From Siphonodentalium dalli (lineage: Eukaryota > Mollusca > Scaphopoda > Gadilida > Siphonodentaliidae), in the NCBI GenBank assembly GCA_032622095.1, contig CP136067.1, positions 81,370,705 to 81,434,704 on the forward strand: DNA of 64,000 nucleotides, read 5' to 3'. A program made the translations under genes and the position numbers. This document shows positions 35,901 to 50,900 of the stretch, piece by piece (the stretch's first letter is position 1; each line of letters begins with the position of its first letter). Under the pieces are notes generated by a model, which did not search any database, was not told the DNA's origin, and was given only the letters and a program-made list of their open reading frames with translations.

Positions 35901-38900
35901 TAGCTAGGTGAGACGTCGGCCAAGTGAAATTGGTCATCACGAGCACTACTCGAGGACGCGATTGATTGTCGTAGATAATTGGCTCTACATTGAACGACGA
36001 ACACCTTAATGTCGCTGCGACATGTCGCTGTCGTGACGGCAGGTGGGAAAAGACCCTAAGTATTTTTATGTATTTTCTATCTATGCTTGTATCAGGAGAG
36101 GGCAAGTTGTAATTCCATAACTTTTTCTCCGATTCCTATATATCTAGATATATTAAACTATGTTTAAAGTAAAGTAACGCTATCTGTGTTTATAATAATT
36201 ACTTTTATTAATCTGGCAGATGTAGCCATTCAGATCCGAACAACCACGATCGTTCCATGTTCCAGCGTTTGCCACATTTCCGCTGATTTCTGCACACGTT
36301 TGCTGAAAGAAATTGAACACATGGCAAGACTAATATAATATATGTGTATTTAGAGTGACTAATAACATAACTTTTTGTTCGAGCCTCATCAACTACACGT
36401 CCCTTTATATATAGTTTGTATATATTTTATATTGGGGAAATTCTTTGTGTAGAAGTTCATTTACTGTAGCGGAACGTTAAACCTCTAGTCTTAAAACCAA
36501 CAGTTTACAATAAATATTTGCTGAGAAACTCAAATAGCAAACCAAGCAGAACATATTAAATTTCCAGCGACTTCCATAATTTTAGACATAATTATACCGT
36601 ATAAACTTAACCTTTATCTAGATAAAAAAAAACTCACTGTATTGCTTTGATGATGGAACATATGGTGTAAATTTGAGGAAGGTGTATGTCTGTGTTCACT
36701 CGGCTGACCTTTATCCCAATTAGTGTAATCGTTGCGAGAGTTGTCTAACCATAACCACGTGTGCGAGGATTTCCGGTTGTTGAAGCCTATCCAGAAAGTT
36801 GATGAGGTCCCCTGTAGGAGGGTGGTTATAACATCTGGAATCGATCACATATAATTGGATGAGGTGTATGATGGTGGTTATAACATCTGGAACCGATAAC
36901 ATAATTAGATGAGGTCCCTTGTAGGAGGGTTCTTATTACATGGTTATGTCGTTTTATGGATTTAAAAAATCCGTGTTCGGGTCTAGTTCGGTTAATCAGG
37001 CGCTAGTTAGCAGCGACAGGCATTTACATATCAACCGGTCAACTCGGCCACCCCTGTGCCAGAAAAGAGAGTAATATATAGCTATCGGGACTTTTTGTCT
37101 TAATGTGGTACAGTTTATCAGATTACAATTGGGAAACATGATGAAAATAGATGGTATTGAGGTGTTAAATCTATGAACATCATCACATATACCCCCTTGT
37201 TTAATTACTGGCAATCAGCATTTACCCCTCTTTTAACTGGTATTCAATATTCACCCATATGTTAACTGGTATTCAGTATTCCCCCTCTGTTAACTTATAT
37301 TCAGTATTCAACCACTGTTAACTGGTATTCAGTATTCACCCTTATGTTAACTGGTATTCAGTATTCACTCCTATGTTAACTGGTATTCAGTATTCACTCC
37401 TATGTTAACTGGTATTCAGTATTCACCCCTATGTTAACTGGTATTCAGTATTCACCCCTATGTTAACTGGTATTCAGTATTCACCCCTATGTTAACTGGT
37501 ATTCAGTATTCACCCCTATGTTAACTGGTATTCAGTATTCACCCTTCTGTTAACTGGTATTCAGTATTCTCCCCTCTGTTAACTGGTATTCAGTATTCAC
37601 CCTTATGTTAACTGGTATTCAGTATTCACTCCTATATTAACTGGTATTCAGTATTCACTCCTATGTTAACTGGTATTCAGTATTCACCCCTATGTTAACT
37701 GGTATTCAGTATTCACCCCTATGTTAACTGGTATTCAGTATTCACCCTTCTGTTAACTGGTATTCAGTATTCTCCCCTCTGTTAACTGGTATTCAGTATT
37801 CACCCTTATGTTAACTGGTATTCAGTATTCACTCCTATATTAACTGGTATTCAGTATTCACTCCTATGTTAACTGGTATTCAGTATTCACTCCTATGTTA
37901 ACTGGTATTCAGTATTCACCCCTATGTTAACTGGTATTCAGTATTCACCCTATGTTAACTGGTATTCAGTATTCACCCCTATATTAACTGGTATTCACTA
38001 TTTACCCCTATGTTAACTGGTATTCACTATTTACCCCTCTGTTAACTGGTATTCAGTATTCACCCTTCTGTTAACTGGTATTCAGTATTCACCCTTCTGT
38101 TAACTGGTATTCAGTATTCACCCCGCTGTTAACTGGTATTCAGTATTCACCCCGCTGTTAACTGGTATTCAGTATTCACCCCTATGCTAACTGGTATTCT
38201 GTATTCACCCCTATATTAACTGGTATTCAGTATTCACCCTTCTGTTAACTGGTATTCAGTATTCTCCCTTCTGTTAACTGGTATTCTGTATTCACCCCTA
38301 TGTTAACTGGTATTCTGTATTCACCCCTCTGTTAACTGGAATTCAGTATTCACCCCTCTGTTAACTGGTATTCAGTATTCTCCCTTCTGTTAACTGGTAT
38401 TCACTATTTACCCCTATGTTAACTGGTATTCAGTATTCACCCCTATGCTAACTGGTATTCAGTATTCACCCCTAAGTTAACTGCTATTCATGCAGTATTC
38501 ACCCTGTTAACTGGTATTCAGTATTCACCCCTCTGTTAACTGGAATTCAGTATTCACCCCTCTGTTAACTTGCATTCGTGATTCAGGGGGTGCACGACAC
38601 CCTCCTGTGTGAGAAGTTCTAGGTATACATGCACTACTCGGTATAGGTCGAGTCTTCATTAAATTTTGTTGTGTGGCTTCTGAATTTGGAATTCAGAATT
38701 GCAAGATCTGCATTGACACCTGTCAATGATAAGGTGAAAAATGCTGTACACAAATGCTTGAATACTAATAAACGACACGAATAGATCATTATACAATGCT
38801 ACCCAAACTATGAAAGTAATTGTTGACTTGGAATTCATGGTCAACTAACCACATTTTGTCAGACCAGTTTACTGTCAATCAACCACGTGCATTGTCTACC

Positions 38901-41900
38901 GACAGTTCTGATCATCCGTATAGCCACTCTTAAAAAAGATATGACCAGCACTGAATGTAAATTGTTTATTTGGTCTCTCCATAAAAGAAACCAACGTAAT
39001 TAGCGTCACAAAGAAGTAGTCCGATTGTAATAACAACTGTATTCGTATTTCAATTGTGGAAATGAATGAATGATGGAATGAAGAACGTATGAATAAATCA
39101 AACAATATAGGTATATTAGGGCTAACCATTTTCGATGACGGAGTGTATGCTGACCAGTGAAGCACCAGCCGCTATCTGCTGACACATGCTGATGGCTGTA
39201 GTGTAGTTCACCTTCGCTGTAGCTGTCTTTCCTCCCACCGAATAACACTTGTTGCCTGGAAAACAAATATCATATTATTGGACTCCCAAATTAAAATAAC
39301 CATTGTTGGCAAACAAGGTAAGTCACATAATGATCCTGGCATATTTGAGAGATATTATTTATTATTTTTCACAACTTCGTAAACTATGTTCATTTTCATA
39401 TCTAATCATATATTCTTATAGGCGTACTGGGGGCCTCGGTGGCTCAGTCGGTTAGGGGTCAACTCCAAGCCATCTCGCCCTCCAGCGCTGGCGATGAGGG
39501 TCCACATCCTGGTATTAAAACCAGGCGACAGACACAAAAATAGATAGTACGAGAGATGAATGGTTCATATTCCTTGCTTCTAACACAAAAGTATACAATG
39601 TGCCAGTTTTGAACAGTTGCCCACTGTTATACAAGTACATTTTATCTGGCGTTTACATGCACTGGATGCTGCTTCCGTTATTATTGATCTATGCAGATAA
39701 GCGGAATATACTGAGTACATTGCTCCTGAGATTGAATAGTCTCACATGACTTCTGGTTAAGGCAATGAAAGATGCACCACCAGCATAAATTATATATCTG
39801 CACGAGTTACGAACAACGTGACATTCAACAATATTTCTATCACATTCGTCAATAAACACAAAGAGCCATGGCAATATACAGTAATATTATTACTGGAAGA
39901 GCTATAAATATACAGTAATATTATTACTGGAAGAGCTATAAATATACAGTAATATTATTACTGGAAGAGCTATAAATATAAAGTAATATTATTACTGGAA
40001 GAGCTATAAATATACAGTAATATTATTACTGGAAGAGCTATAACTGATTTGATCCAGAAAATTGAGCTTGTATTTTGATGTACATTCTGATACATACCGA
40101 ATCCCACAAATCCGTTGGGGCATCCTCCGGATATAACAGATGGGGTCTGAGTAACAACAGGGCCGGTCGACTGTTTACATACGTAACCCCTCTGTTCCCC
40201 ACAATTATTGTCGTTCCAGTATCCTGCCGGAAGATACAAATATACTCATATACAACACCAGTTAGAAGATATGATAATGCAATGCATTCTGCACGGTTGG
40301 TGCTAGCTCACATGTTCAAAACTACACCGTGACACATCGTCCGCTCGTTGCAGGTTCGTGGATATTTTCGAGTGCAAAAATAGCATTTGCTGAACCACAC
40401 CAAGACAAAGTATGTAAATGTTGTAGTTGAAATAAGATCTTTATTTGAAATATGTGTATGCCAAACATCTGCTGTACAGTGCATCGATATAATTTTAAAT
40501 TTAAACAATATTCACAACATTTGATTAACATGCCACGTATTATCAAATCCGAATCACTACTCTTGGTTGGACAGTCCAGCCGAACCAGTTTCACGCGAAC
40601 TTACCATCGATAGTCCTCATCTCGACACATTGCTCTCCTGAGAATCCGTCATTTGGTTCGTTTTTGTTCCAGTTAGTGTAATCTTCAGCTGTGCCATCAA
40701 CCCACCTATATAGCAGAAGTTAAACGTTTAGCGCAACGGTTCTAATTTCCCTTCTCCCTCATATCTCTGCATGCTTCCTGTTGTATTAAACAATAGTCAA
40801 TATACGCACAGAGCAAACACCATTTCATTTTGAAGGAAACGTTATAAACCATGTTTTATCTTTCGAAACAGTCAACAGTCAGTATACTGCATAGTTGTAT
40901 TAATTCAGATTCTCCATTAAAAGAACATTTGTCATTATAAAAAATTATATCGCGCTATTTCAGAGTAACTACTTATATTACATACACATACTCACTTCAT
41001 GAATATAACGTGTTTACTCACTTCAAGAATAACGTACTTACACGTATTTGGATAATCCAAGCACATTCAAACCTGTCCACACCCCGTTCACCGAGAATCT
41101 GGCCGTCTGAAAAATAAGAGATGGATTCATTATCGACACACACTGCCCAGATCAGTTTACAACATTATCATTCAAACAAGGTTTAGAACAAAAAACCCCG
41201 AAAAATATGCAGCTTTTAAATAAGGATATGATGACAATTTTCCCTGTCAAAACATAACCGATGTACTTATGCCGCTAATCGATGAACACAATAGTTGACC
41301 GCCTCTTTGGTAATCTAACTGATTTATTGATTCAACAACTTATAGTTGGGTGGTTGTATTGTCTACTGACAACTTGATGGCAGCAGAACCTGGTCAATCA
41401 TGTTGTAAGACACAGATACCTTATTTCCAAGCCAACCTCACACGTGATACAGTTTGTGTATTCTTAATAATCATGCATGGTATAACGGTCTCGTGTCTCT
41501 TAGTTTAAACATGTTACTCTCACATTTCTTGAAGTGATTAGCGCTGCATCCTCTGTACGAATACGGTTCGCAATATAATACACACAAAATAATGCCATGT
41601 TAGAAACAGTATTACTTCGTTATAGTTGGCAATAACCAGCATATTTCTAGTATATGTGAAACAGGTAAACGATGTTTCCCTGGCATCCATTTAAGAATTA
41701 CTGTATATCAAGAGAATGTATTTAGTGTAAACAATATTTTACTATGAAGAACTAGCACATATAAGACATAATATAAAGATATTAACAACTCAACACGTGG
41801 CCATTTCATTGGTATATTTATATTGCATCATGGTCTGATTGCGCCTGAATGATGAATTGCCTGTTCCACAAGCACCCGCAACCAACCCCGCGGCCAATTG

Positions 41901-44900
41901 CTGCATGTCCGCCACATCCCCCACACACACTCACATATCTGGCATGCATGGGTATACGAGAGCATAAATTTTGTTTAGGCTTTTTGGTTCACGCCTTACA
42001 GTTCATAACCATATTATATGTCGGTTAACTCGTTTTGTATCGTCGAATGTATATTTGTGTATCATGCAAACTATACCATTCCCAGTATGACGTTGTTCTC
42101 GTTCATACTATGTATGCTGGTCAGGTAACCACCCTTCTTCTTGCAGTCGTCGCGGGCAGAGTACCAGTCTTTCGGTGTGTCCGTTGCCCAGTAACAGGAT
42201 CCGTTGTAGTAGCCCCACTTTAGAGGACCAGAGCCGCACTGTGGAGCTGAAATGTTGCAAACGCGATGTCAAACAAGTCACCTGGTTAACATGTGTGTAA
42301 AACAAGGACAGCAGGGAGAAGCTCTTGTGGATCGAGATAAATTGTTCCGACCCAATCCGCCCTCATGAAATCCAATTAAGAAGGGTAGCAATCAATTTCC
42401 TTAGTAGTCTATTCAAACAATTGTTATCAAGTATGACAACTGTGTTTTTTTTTACTAAATTTGTTGACAGCAGTAAGTATACAATTATGCATTAATGCTT
42501 CGCCATACAGTTCCCATTTTCTATTTTTCGGGGGACATTCTCGCGAATGTAGGGTTTCTGTAATTGATGTCCATTGCTCTGGGGGTTATATACTGCTCCA
42601 TTTGGGCTAACGATGGCTCCACTGGAGTTTTCAAATGGAGAGGCATTGCATATCCGTGAAATTGTGAACATCAGCCAAAAAATGTAACTACCATCTACTG
42701 GTTAACAAGTCAATTTATATCATAGTTGCGTGGTCATTGAACACTTGTTATAAAGGGAATATATGAAATGGCACAGCAGCAATAGCGGTACAAATAATGA
42801 CCGCACTTCTTGATTTATGTAAATCTGTAGAGCAAAGCGACGCTGTTGATTGTAGAACAAGGTGCTATTTTTTATCAGGATCGTTTAGGTGGAGTTTACA
42901 TACTCGTAATTTTGTTGCAGGCATTTCGATACCAAACGTTATAATGTGCGGCTTGTGCCATAAAATGGATGCAAATAATCTTATAACATGCATCTCTGCC
43001 ACAGCTATCTACGTGAACAATAACATTTCCTTAGTTCCACGTGCAGAATACCACCTAAATTTGCCTGAAATAGCATGCAATTATCTCGTAAGAATCAATC
43101 ACGCATGTGCATGTATTTGAAGGCAAATGTTATCACGATGTACCGTTACATGTGGAACTACATTTTTACTTCGCATGTTAGATTAGGTAAAGATGCATTT
43201 TATGAGCATGTCGTCGTTCCTATTCTGACACCATGTGGTTTCTATGAAGAAATGTCTGAAAAACGTACCAGGCAAACTTGGCAGTGTGTCAATGTACAAT
43301 AAGGCCTTTTGGCAAAACTACCGCAGGACAACTTGGCAGCAGACGCAGATCTATGAAGAAACACTTACATGACGTTTGCGTACTGGGCTTCACCGTGCTG
43401 CTGGGTTGTACTTGCTGTCCTGTAAAATCCAAATAGTAAAATTATGCCCGCAATTTTAGCATATTGACAATTGTGTACATGTTCGCATCTGCTCGGTAGT
43501 CGTTATATGTGTGCAACAATGCTCATAATGGCTCATGAATGTAAATCGAAGTCATCAGAACAGATACATTACATTAATAATGACACTCTGCACAGAACAC
43601 CAAGAACCTTTCCAACATATACAACTACTAGCAGGTGGATCCGACTTCGCCCGGGCTGTTTCCACTCTGCTTTTCGGCGAATTGCGCGATTTGACCTTGA
43701 ATTTTCCATTTTGAAGGTCAAGGTCAGGTGGGGTCACGATTTGACTCGTCCAAAACACTGCCCGGACAAAGTACCCGACAAAAGTACCCGTCGAAATCCA
43801 TCCGGTTTTACCCGATTTGACCTCGAATTGATCATTTTGAAGGTCGGGGTCAGGATTTGACCCGTCCAAAACACCCAGTGGACAAAAGTAACCCTATGTA
43901 TCAAATTTCATGGAAATCCCATAAAAATTAGCGATTTGACCTTGAATTGACCCGATTTCAAGGCCAAGATCACGTCGCACGGGCAAACGAATAGGTATCC
44001 CTAGACACTAATTTTCCTCGAAATCCCGTGATACTCGGGCGTTTGACCTTGAAATGACCCGATTTCAAGGTCAATGTTACGTCGCACGGGTAAATTAATA
44101 GGCCCATGCCACTTCCCGGCCGAAAGTATCCCACATACCAAGTTTCATCGAAATCGGCTCGGCCGTTTTCAAGCCAATCGCGAACACACAGACAGACAGA
44201 CAGACACACACACCCACACACACAGATCTTCCAAAAATATATAATAGACTAGCCGATGAGCCCGACGTTGTCCGGGCTATTCAAAAACCAAATTTCAAGT
44301 CGATAGCTCTACTCGTTTCCAATATCTGGTCTGCGCATGCGCGAAGCTGGCGTCGCACGGGCTCGGCGACCCGATAACATTCGTATCCGGGGCAAGATAC
44401 ATTCACATACCAAATTTCAAGTCGATAGCTCCACCCGTTTCCGAGATCTCGTCTGCGCATGCGCGAAGCTGGAGTCGCACGGGCTCGGTGACCCGATAAA
44501 ATTCGTATCCGGGGCAAGATACATTCACATAGCAAATTTCAAGTCGATAGCTCCACTCGTTTCCGAGATGTCGTCTGCGCATGCGCGAAGCGGGCGCCGC
44601 ACGGGCTCGCCAATACGACAACGACGACCGCCTGGTCAAACTACACACACGTACCAAGTTTCGTCCCGATCGGTCGAGAATCGTAGATTTGTATAAATGA
44701 CAGACAAACATACAGACAGACAGACAGACAGACAGAGGTCTTCAAAATATATATGAGATTTTTGAATAATGCAGTGTATGAAACAAGACATTGACACCAA
44801 ACACCCATCTGTCAGTTAAAGATATAACTACTATATATAATGAACAATCCAGATTTTCATGACTTGAAATTAAGTAAAAATCAATGTAAAACATCAATTG

Positions 44901-47900
44901 GAGGCATACTTTCTTGCAAGAATATGTTGTGGTTGGAATGGATGACTATAATGACCGATCATTTCAAATGACGATACGGATTATGATCACCATTTCGACC
45001 AATTGCTAACTACGGATTAAATGTCTACATGTAAAACGCACCTCGAGGCACCTTGCATATGAAATACCGCGCTGTGAAGCAGTTATTATCGTTCCATGAT
45101 CCTTCCCAACTGACGTACTCTGCGCAGTCCTCATTGTGGTTGGCGTCGTTTGGTTCCCCCGACGACCAGTTAGTGTACAGGTTAGCAGTACCATCACTCC
45201 ATTTGTAACCTGTATGACGAAATAATCACACATGAGTGGATGGTGTGTCTTTCCCTTAAACTTTCTGGATTGCAGTTGGGGTATAACATTTTGAGGAGCA
45301 TATGTAACTAACATTCTTCCTCAATATGCAGGGCTGGGCCTGTAAAACAAAGTTCGTACGCAGGGGTGAACACAAATTCCGCTCAACCGGGGACCCCATG
45401 ACAATTAGAACTTTCATCATCATACTTAATAATGGCTAAAGTATGCAAATTTATCAGTGATAGACTATGTGATGTAGATAAATAGAGGATATCCACACTT
45501 TTTCAGTGGATATTGGTTATATCTCATGAGTGATGACAAAACATTGAATTTCCACGAGTGGCTTTATCCACGAGTGGAAATTCAAATGTTTTGTCATCAC
45601 GAATGAGATTTAACCCATATCCACTGAAAAAGTGTGGATATTCTGTTTATTATATACTTTAGTCAATACATCAGAAATTTCAAGCTGATATCACTCACTA
45701 GTGGGATATCACTTATATCTCACTGCTAAAACCTTATAATTCATGAGCAAGTATATAATAAAGTTATTTATCTGTTAACGTTAACCGTTTAGCGGATATC
45801 ATATTTGCCAGTGTATACCTGTCTTAGAATACCAAGATTTGACTTAACAAATTTGCAACTCAAATTTTGATTCAAAGTTGAATGGTATACTTTTGATGAT
45901 TTTTATCGTTAGTAACAATTATTTGCATGTGAATGAGATTGTTCTGTCTTGTGTTATTTATAGAATTTAATGTGGTATAGAATATCTATATTGTGTACGT
46001 GTGCATGTAATTGCCCACTTCAATTTTGATGGCCAATGTGTGCATATTTAAACAGAGAATGTTTCAAGTAAAAGTTTACATATTATTTAAATAATTGATC
46101 TATCTTGGCTCAGGACCACCCACCCAGTGGCGCGGAAATTTCGTCAGACACCACCCCCCCCCCCCCCCCCGGCTGAATAATTTGAAAAATGTTGCTATTC
46201 ATTTGTGATGTGTGTCGGCTTTTCTGTTGAAAATACTTTAAGTGAAATTTGTAAAACACCATGTTTCTCAGCTTGTTTTTGTATAGCTATAATATAAACT
46301 GACTTCAAAACGAGTTTCATACAACTTTTGTTATGTCGTCCTGCTAATTTGATATGATGTTGGTGGGTTCTGCTGAATTACTATGATGCTGGTGGATCAA
46401 AGCGATGCTGTTAAGAAATTGTACCGTCATTTGTCTCAAGTTGTCATTTTCGTTGCATTTGGATTACCTGGACGAATCGAGGAAAAAAACATACTGTGTT
46501 TAAACCGTCAAAAATATATGTTTAAAAATATATAAATAATGACTGCTTATTGTTGCAAACCGACCAAGACCTCATTCTGCAAATGACAGACACACTATTT
46601 CAAGGCTTGAAACCGACCAAAATCAAAAGTTCTATTCCTGTCGTTTTACAAACACCAGCGCAGCCATTATTGAAATATCTTTAAATGTATATGTTATTTT
46701 TACCCTTTCAGTGCCAGGGGCCGATCTCATCGGACCTAATTTACGGTCTGTAAAATCTTCCCTTTTTTGGGTATGCTTAAGCATGCTATAGCGAATTTAA
46801 AAACAAACTGGATAAAACCTTAGGGGCATGTTATAACTCAAAACTATCACCAAGTATTCATAGTAATAATTTTGATGCCCATGAAAAACGTAAGATTCCC
46901 TGGCACTAAACCTACAAAATAAGTCTGTTAAAGAATATAAGAAAAAATTATTAAAATTGTAAAAAAAATTGTAAAAACAATAACAAATGATGAAACATTG
47001 TTAGGCCAATATATAAGAGAAAGCATTGGCAAAGGGTATATGGGTTGATACAAAAAACGTACCTGGCACTGAAAGGGTTAAACCGCTCGGATCAGCCATG
47101 TGAACACCGCGAAATTTACTACATTAGACAACCCAAGGAGGGGTGCAAATTTAATTTCTCAAACTTGGATTTTTTTGGTCTGGTTCGAGGAAAGGATTGC
47201 AGTTACAATTTCAAGCCGGACATCCTCTAGTAAACGCATGAATCTAATGCGCTACCCTTCTACGGAAGCAGGGATCTGTGAAAGCGCTCGTGTTGAAAAA
47301 CCTCCCGCAAAACGGATATATTCTATCCACGCCCCTGATGCCGACGTTTCATGATACTGAATTATGAGCCTCACCTCCCTCATTACTCTGGTCGTTCAGT
47401 CCAATCCAAAAGCCAGCAGTGTAGCGTCTGCAAACAAAAAGCATCTTCAACATTACGAATAATGTGCTAACCCTTTATTTACTTAAATACATATTATGAA
47501 CTTGTTCTGGTGCGTGAAACTGATCAGTTAGTATCCACGCGCTATGCCAACTGGGGGAATGTAGCATTCTACTAATATCGCCAAAATCTGAAGAAAATCG
47601 AGCGTACCACTCGAAAGAAAACATCGTCTGAACTACGCTCAAATGTAAATATTTACTACTCGATTCGGGACGCATCTATCGGCGATAAACTAACGAAAAC
47701 GATTTCGCTATCCAGAGTCACTACATTTAACTAATATATAAGAATGGCGGTGTGTGCTGTAAATTTGGATATAATATTTGTTAAAATTACTACTTTGAAC
47801 AAGATTATTCTCCATTTATATTTGATCATCATGCCGGAGTGTTTCACATCACTTTAAAGTGTTGTCCCGTCAGTTATCAGATTATTGTTCATATTGTCTA

Positions 47901-50900
47901 TTATCTATTTGGAGGGGCGTTCGAGAAATATGGGCAGAGGATGGAAAGACGAAAAGATAATACAAGTGCAGAAGAATTCATTGGTGGCAAATGTTCAAGT
48001 GGTAAGTTCAACCATGTTTCTTAAAGGGTACATCCTGTACACTAAATTTGTGTTCTATGAACGATGTAAACAACGTGGTAATTTTTTTTTTTTTATGAAA
48101 ATGACTCAAGTAATAAACTCATTTTCATTATAATGACCATGGTGTTTGAATCGGTCACAGTGCACACGAGTGTATTTAGAATTAATCCATGGCTCAAATT
48201 CATTCATTTGTTGTATATATTATGTTGAGTATAAAAGTAGATGGTTCAATAAAAGGCCTGATTTAGTGTACAGTACCTCTAAGTGAATTACTAATCAAAG
48301 AGTAGTTAGTAAGAAAGCGTTAACTTGATATGTCTAATTTTAAACTCGATATTATGTATACGTGCATGTAATTTGTAAACATTTGACAGATAGTAGGGAA
48401 ATATTCGACGTTGGTCTAAAAACAAATGTCACAACTAAATAATGGTTGAAATATCAAAATATCAGAACATATTCAATCTACTTTTGGTCTGAGTTCCAAC
48501 TAATGTTACATAATTTGTACAAAGTTTTGTGGGATTAAGACACCTAACCGATGTCACCAGTTCCCTGCGATGTATGATTCAAGTTTACTTCAGCTCATAT
48601 GAACAATGGAATCAGGTCGGCTCAAACATAGACCAACACACCATTTTGGTTTTAACATAGGCCAAATAGATGCTGCCACTGTTGTATGTATCGGTCGTGT
48701 TACTGCCAACTCACTTGAGTAGCTGTTTGCTGATAAAGTTGTTTTCGTCGGTGCTGTGAATGCTTGCTAGGTAACCCCCGTAACCATGACAGAAGTCATC
48801 CGCCTCTTGCCATATCTTCTTGTATCCGAACACGAATGGCTGCAAGCAATATTGTACCAAATGAACCAAACCCGTCCTTTATTCTCTGCCCAATGAACAT
48901 ACGTAAATACGTTATAAACAGGACATTTACCAGCCTCAATGCAGATACATTCAGGAGATTATATGTAACTAAATATTGAATATTTCAACACGCCTCTCTT
49001 CTCAATTAACAGTGCATTTCTTTGTAGAGAATATGGTCCCCAGCTGAGAAAATTCGAATACAGACAACTGTTTATAAAGTTGAACATGAAGTCCGTTAAA
49101 TATAAACGATTTAGAAGCGACCTCATCCAGTTTTATAGATATTTGGAAACTTATACAATGTTAACACAGAACAGTTCGTTTGTGAATCACAATATAACTC
49201 AACACGTTGACATAGCAAGAAACTACAGTAAGTTGTGTCATTCCAATAAAGGACATTGGTAAATAGTTCGTCGCGTTGTGATAAATTGGAAAAACCTGTC
49301 ATATTTTATTGACGACGCACAATCACTAACGTACTTCATTCGAGTGATCGACTCATATTTCTATAACCTGAAGTATGAGTATGATGGTATGCAATTCGCA
49401 TCTATTTATGTTAACATTTTCGCATACCTACATTTTTTAAAGTCATATTTGTAAATGCAACTTTGAAACCTTGTTATAGGGATCTTCAAATCTAAAAATT
49501 GCAGTACACGCTGCTGCATTTCTGTCTTTTGTTCGACAGTGGCTAGCACCATGCTTGCAGGTCAGCAAAGTTTTTTTCTGGGAGATAGACACATCTGAAG
49601 CAAGTAAGCTTATAGTTTGGCATAATTACTCACTCGATAACAGAAGCCGTTGAAGATGGTCCATCCTTTGACACACGGTGTGGATGATGATGGAAGGGTT
49701 GGAATTGGTGTTGTGAATCCAGTCCGGGGAATTTCGCAAATATAACCAGTCATAGTATCACACCCGAGATTAACCCACAGACCAAGTTGCATCCCAGTGT
49801 TCATAGCAACACATGTCCGGCGTTCGTTACCTGGAATAACAGCGCAGATTGATCAAGAAATGTGTTTTATTTTCACGATATTCTTCCGGCAATTTTAATA
49901 GTTGGTTTACGAACATATTTATTTATGGAGGAAGGAGGAAAACGAAACAATACTTTAACTGGTGTATGGAAATCTCATATCTTCACTTGAAGATACACCC
50001 ACCATGCAATTCGAACATATACACATTATATATACACAACAGAAACCGTAATATCGTATTCGTCATTTCCAATTTAAATCTCAGAGTTTAAACGGGGTTT
50101 AAAGGGGTTTAAACTGGCATTGGTGGTTTAGCCAAACCGTTGTAATGGGACGTTTGTTGTCGATCAGTAGCGAGCTGTTTCGGCGAGATATGCATGCAAT
50201 CAAACTACCATGCAGTTACAAGGTGGATCACAAGTAGGCCGGTAGATGCCACACACTCAAGCAACGCGAACAAGACACGTTTATAACAATTAGCGTGTAT
50301 ATAAATGAATCAATTGTGATATACCAAGCCACCATTCTCACTTTATAGACACACCGTCAATGTGGATTATTAACAGCTCCACCAATTGAACTGGTTATAT
50401 AACAATCAATATAAACCGCGGCCCAGCAAATATGAATTCGTCATCTCAAGTCTCGGCTTCCTAAACCACGTTTCGATGGACCGATGAGCGATACAGTTTA
50501 ATGGCCGGTTTAAGGTTTAAACACGTAAATTAAATATCGCAATTGACGAAACACTTATCCCCACACACATTACATGTGTACACGCATCTCACTTAGAAGT
50601 TTCCTACCAGTAAGGTGTGCTCTTTATTATCGATTTTCGCTGTCGATAGAATGCGGTGGTCCGCATCAGGCAAGTACAATTGTTTAGCTTGACGATGTAG
50701 CTCAGGGTCATTATTCATAGATTTGTTGGGGCCTATCTGTTGCGTTTGGGAAGTATCCCATGCTGTGGGTACGTCATATGGTCATTCTATCCGCCATGAT
50801 CCCTTATATGATTAATGTACGTGCGTGACCTCAGAAAAGTCAGTTTTATAGATGCTTTTATTTGGAGACCTAATTTCTGTGAATTGTTACACCGTCAGAA

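Noticed and set aside
37213-38580. Regular 29-bp repeats resembling CRISPR spacing.
   Set aside because: The units are contiguous, with no unique spacers, and the context is an animal intron.
39428-39545. tRNA gene.
   Set aside because: Good A-box but degenerate B-box and no cloverleaf; read as a SINE header.
42797-43302. Plus-strand open frames in the e12-e13 intron.
   Set aside because: No domain, no splice sites, opposite strand to the gene.
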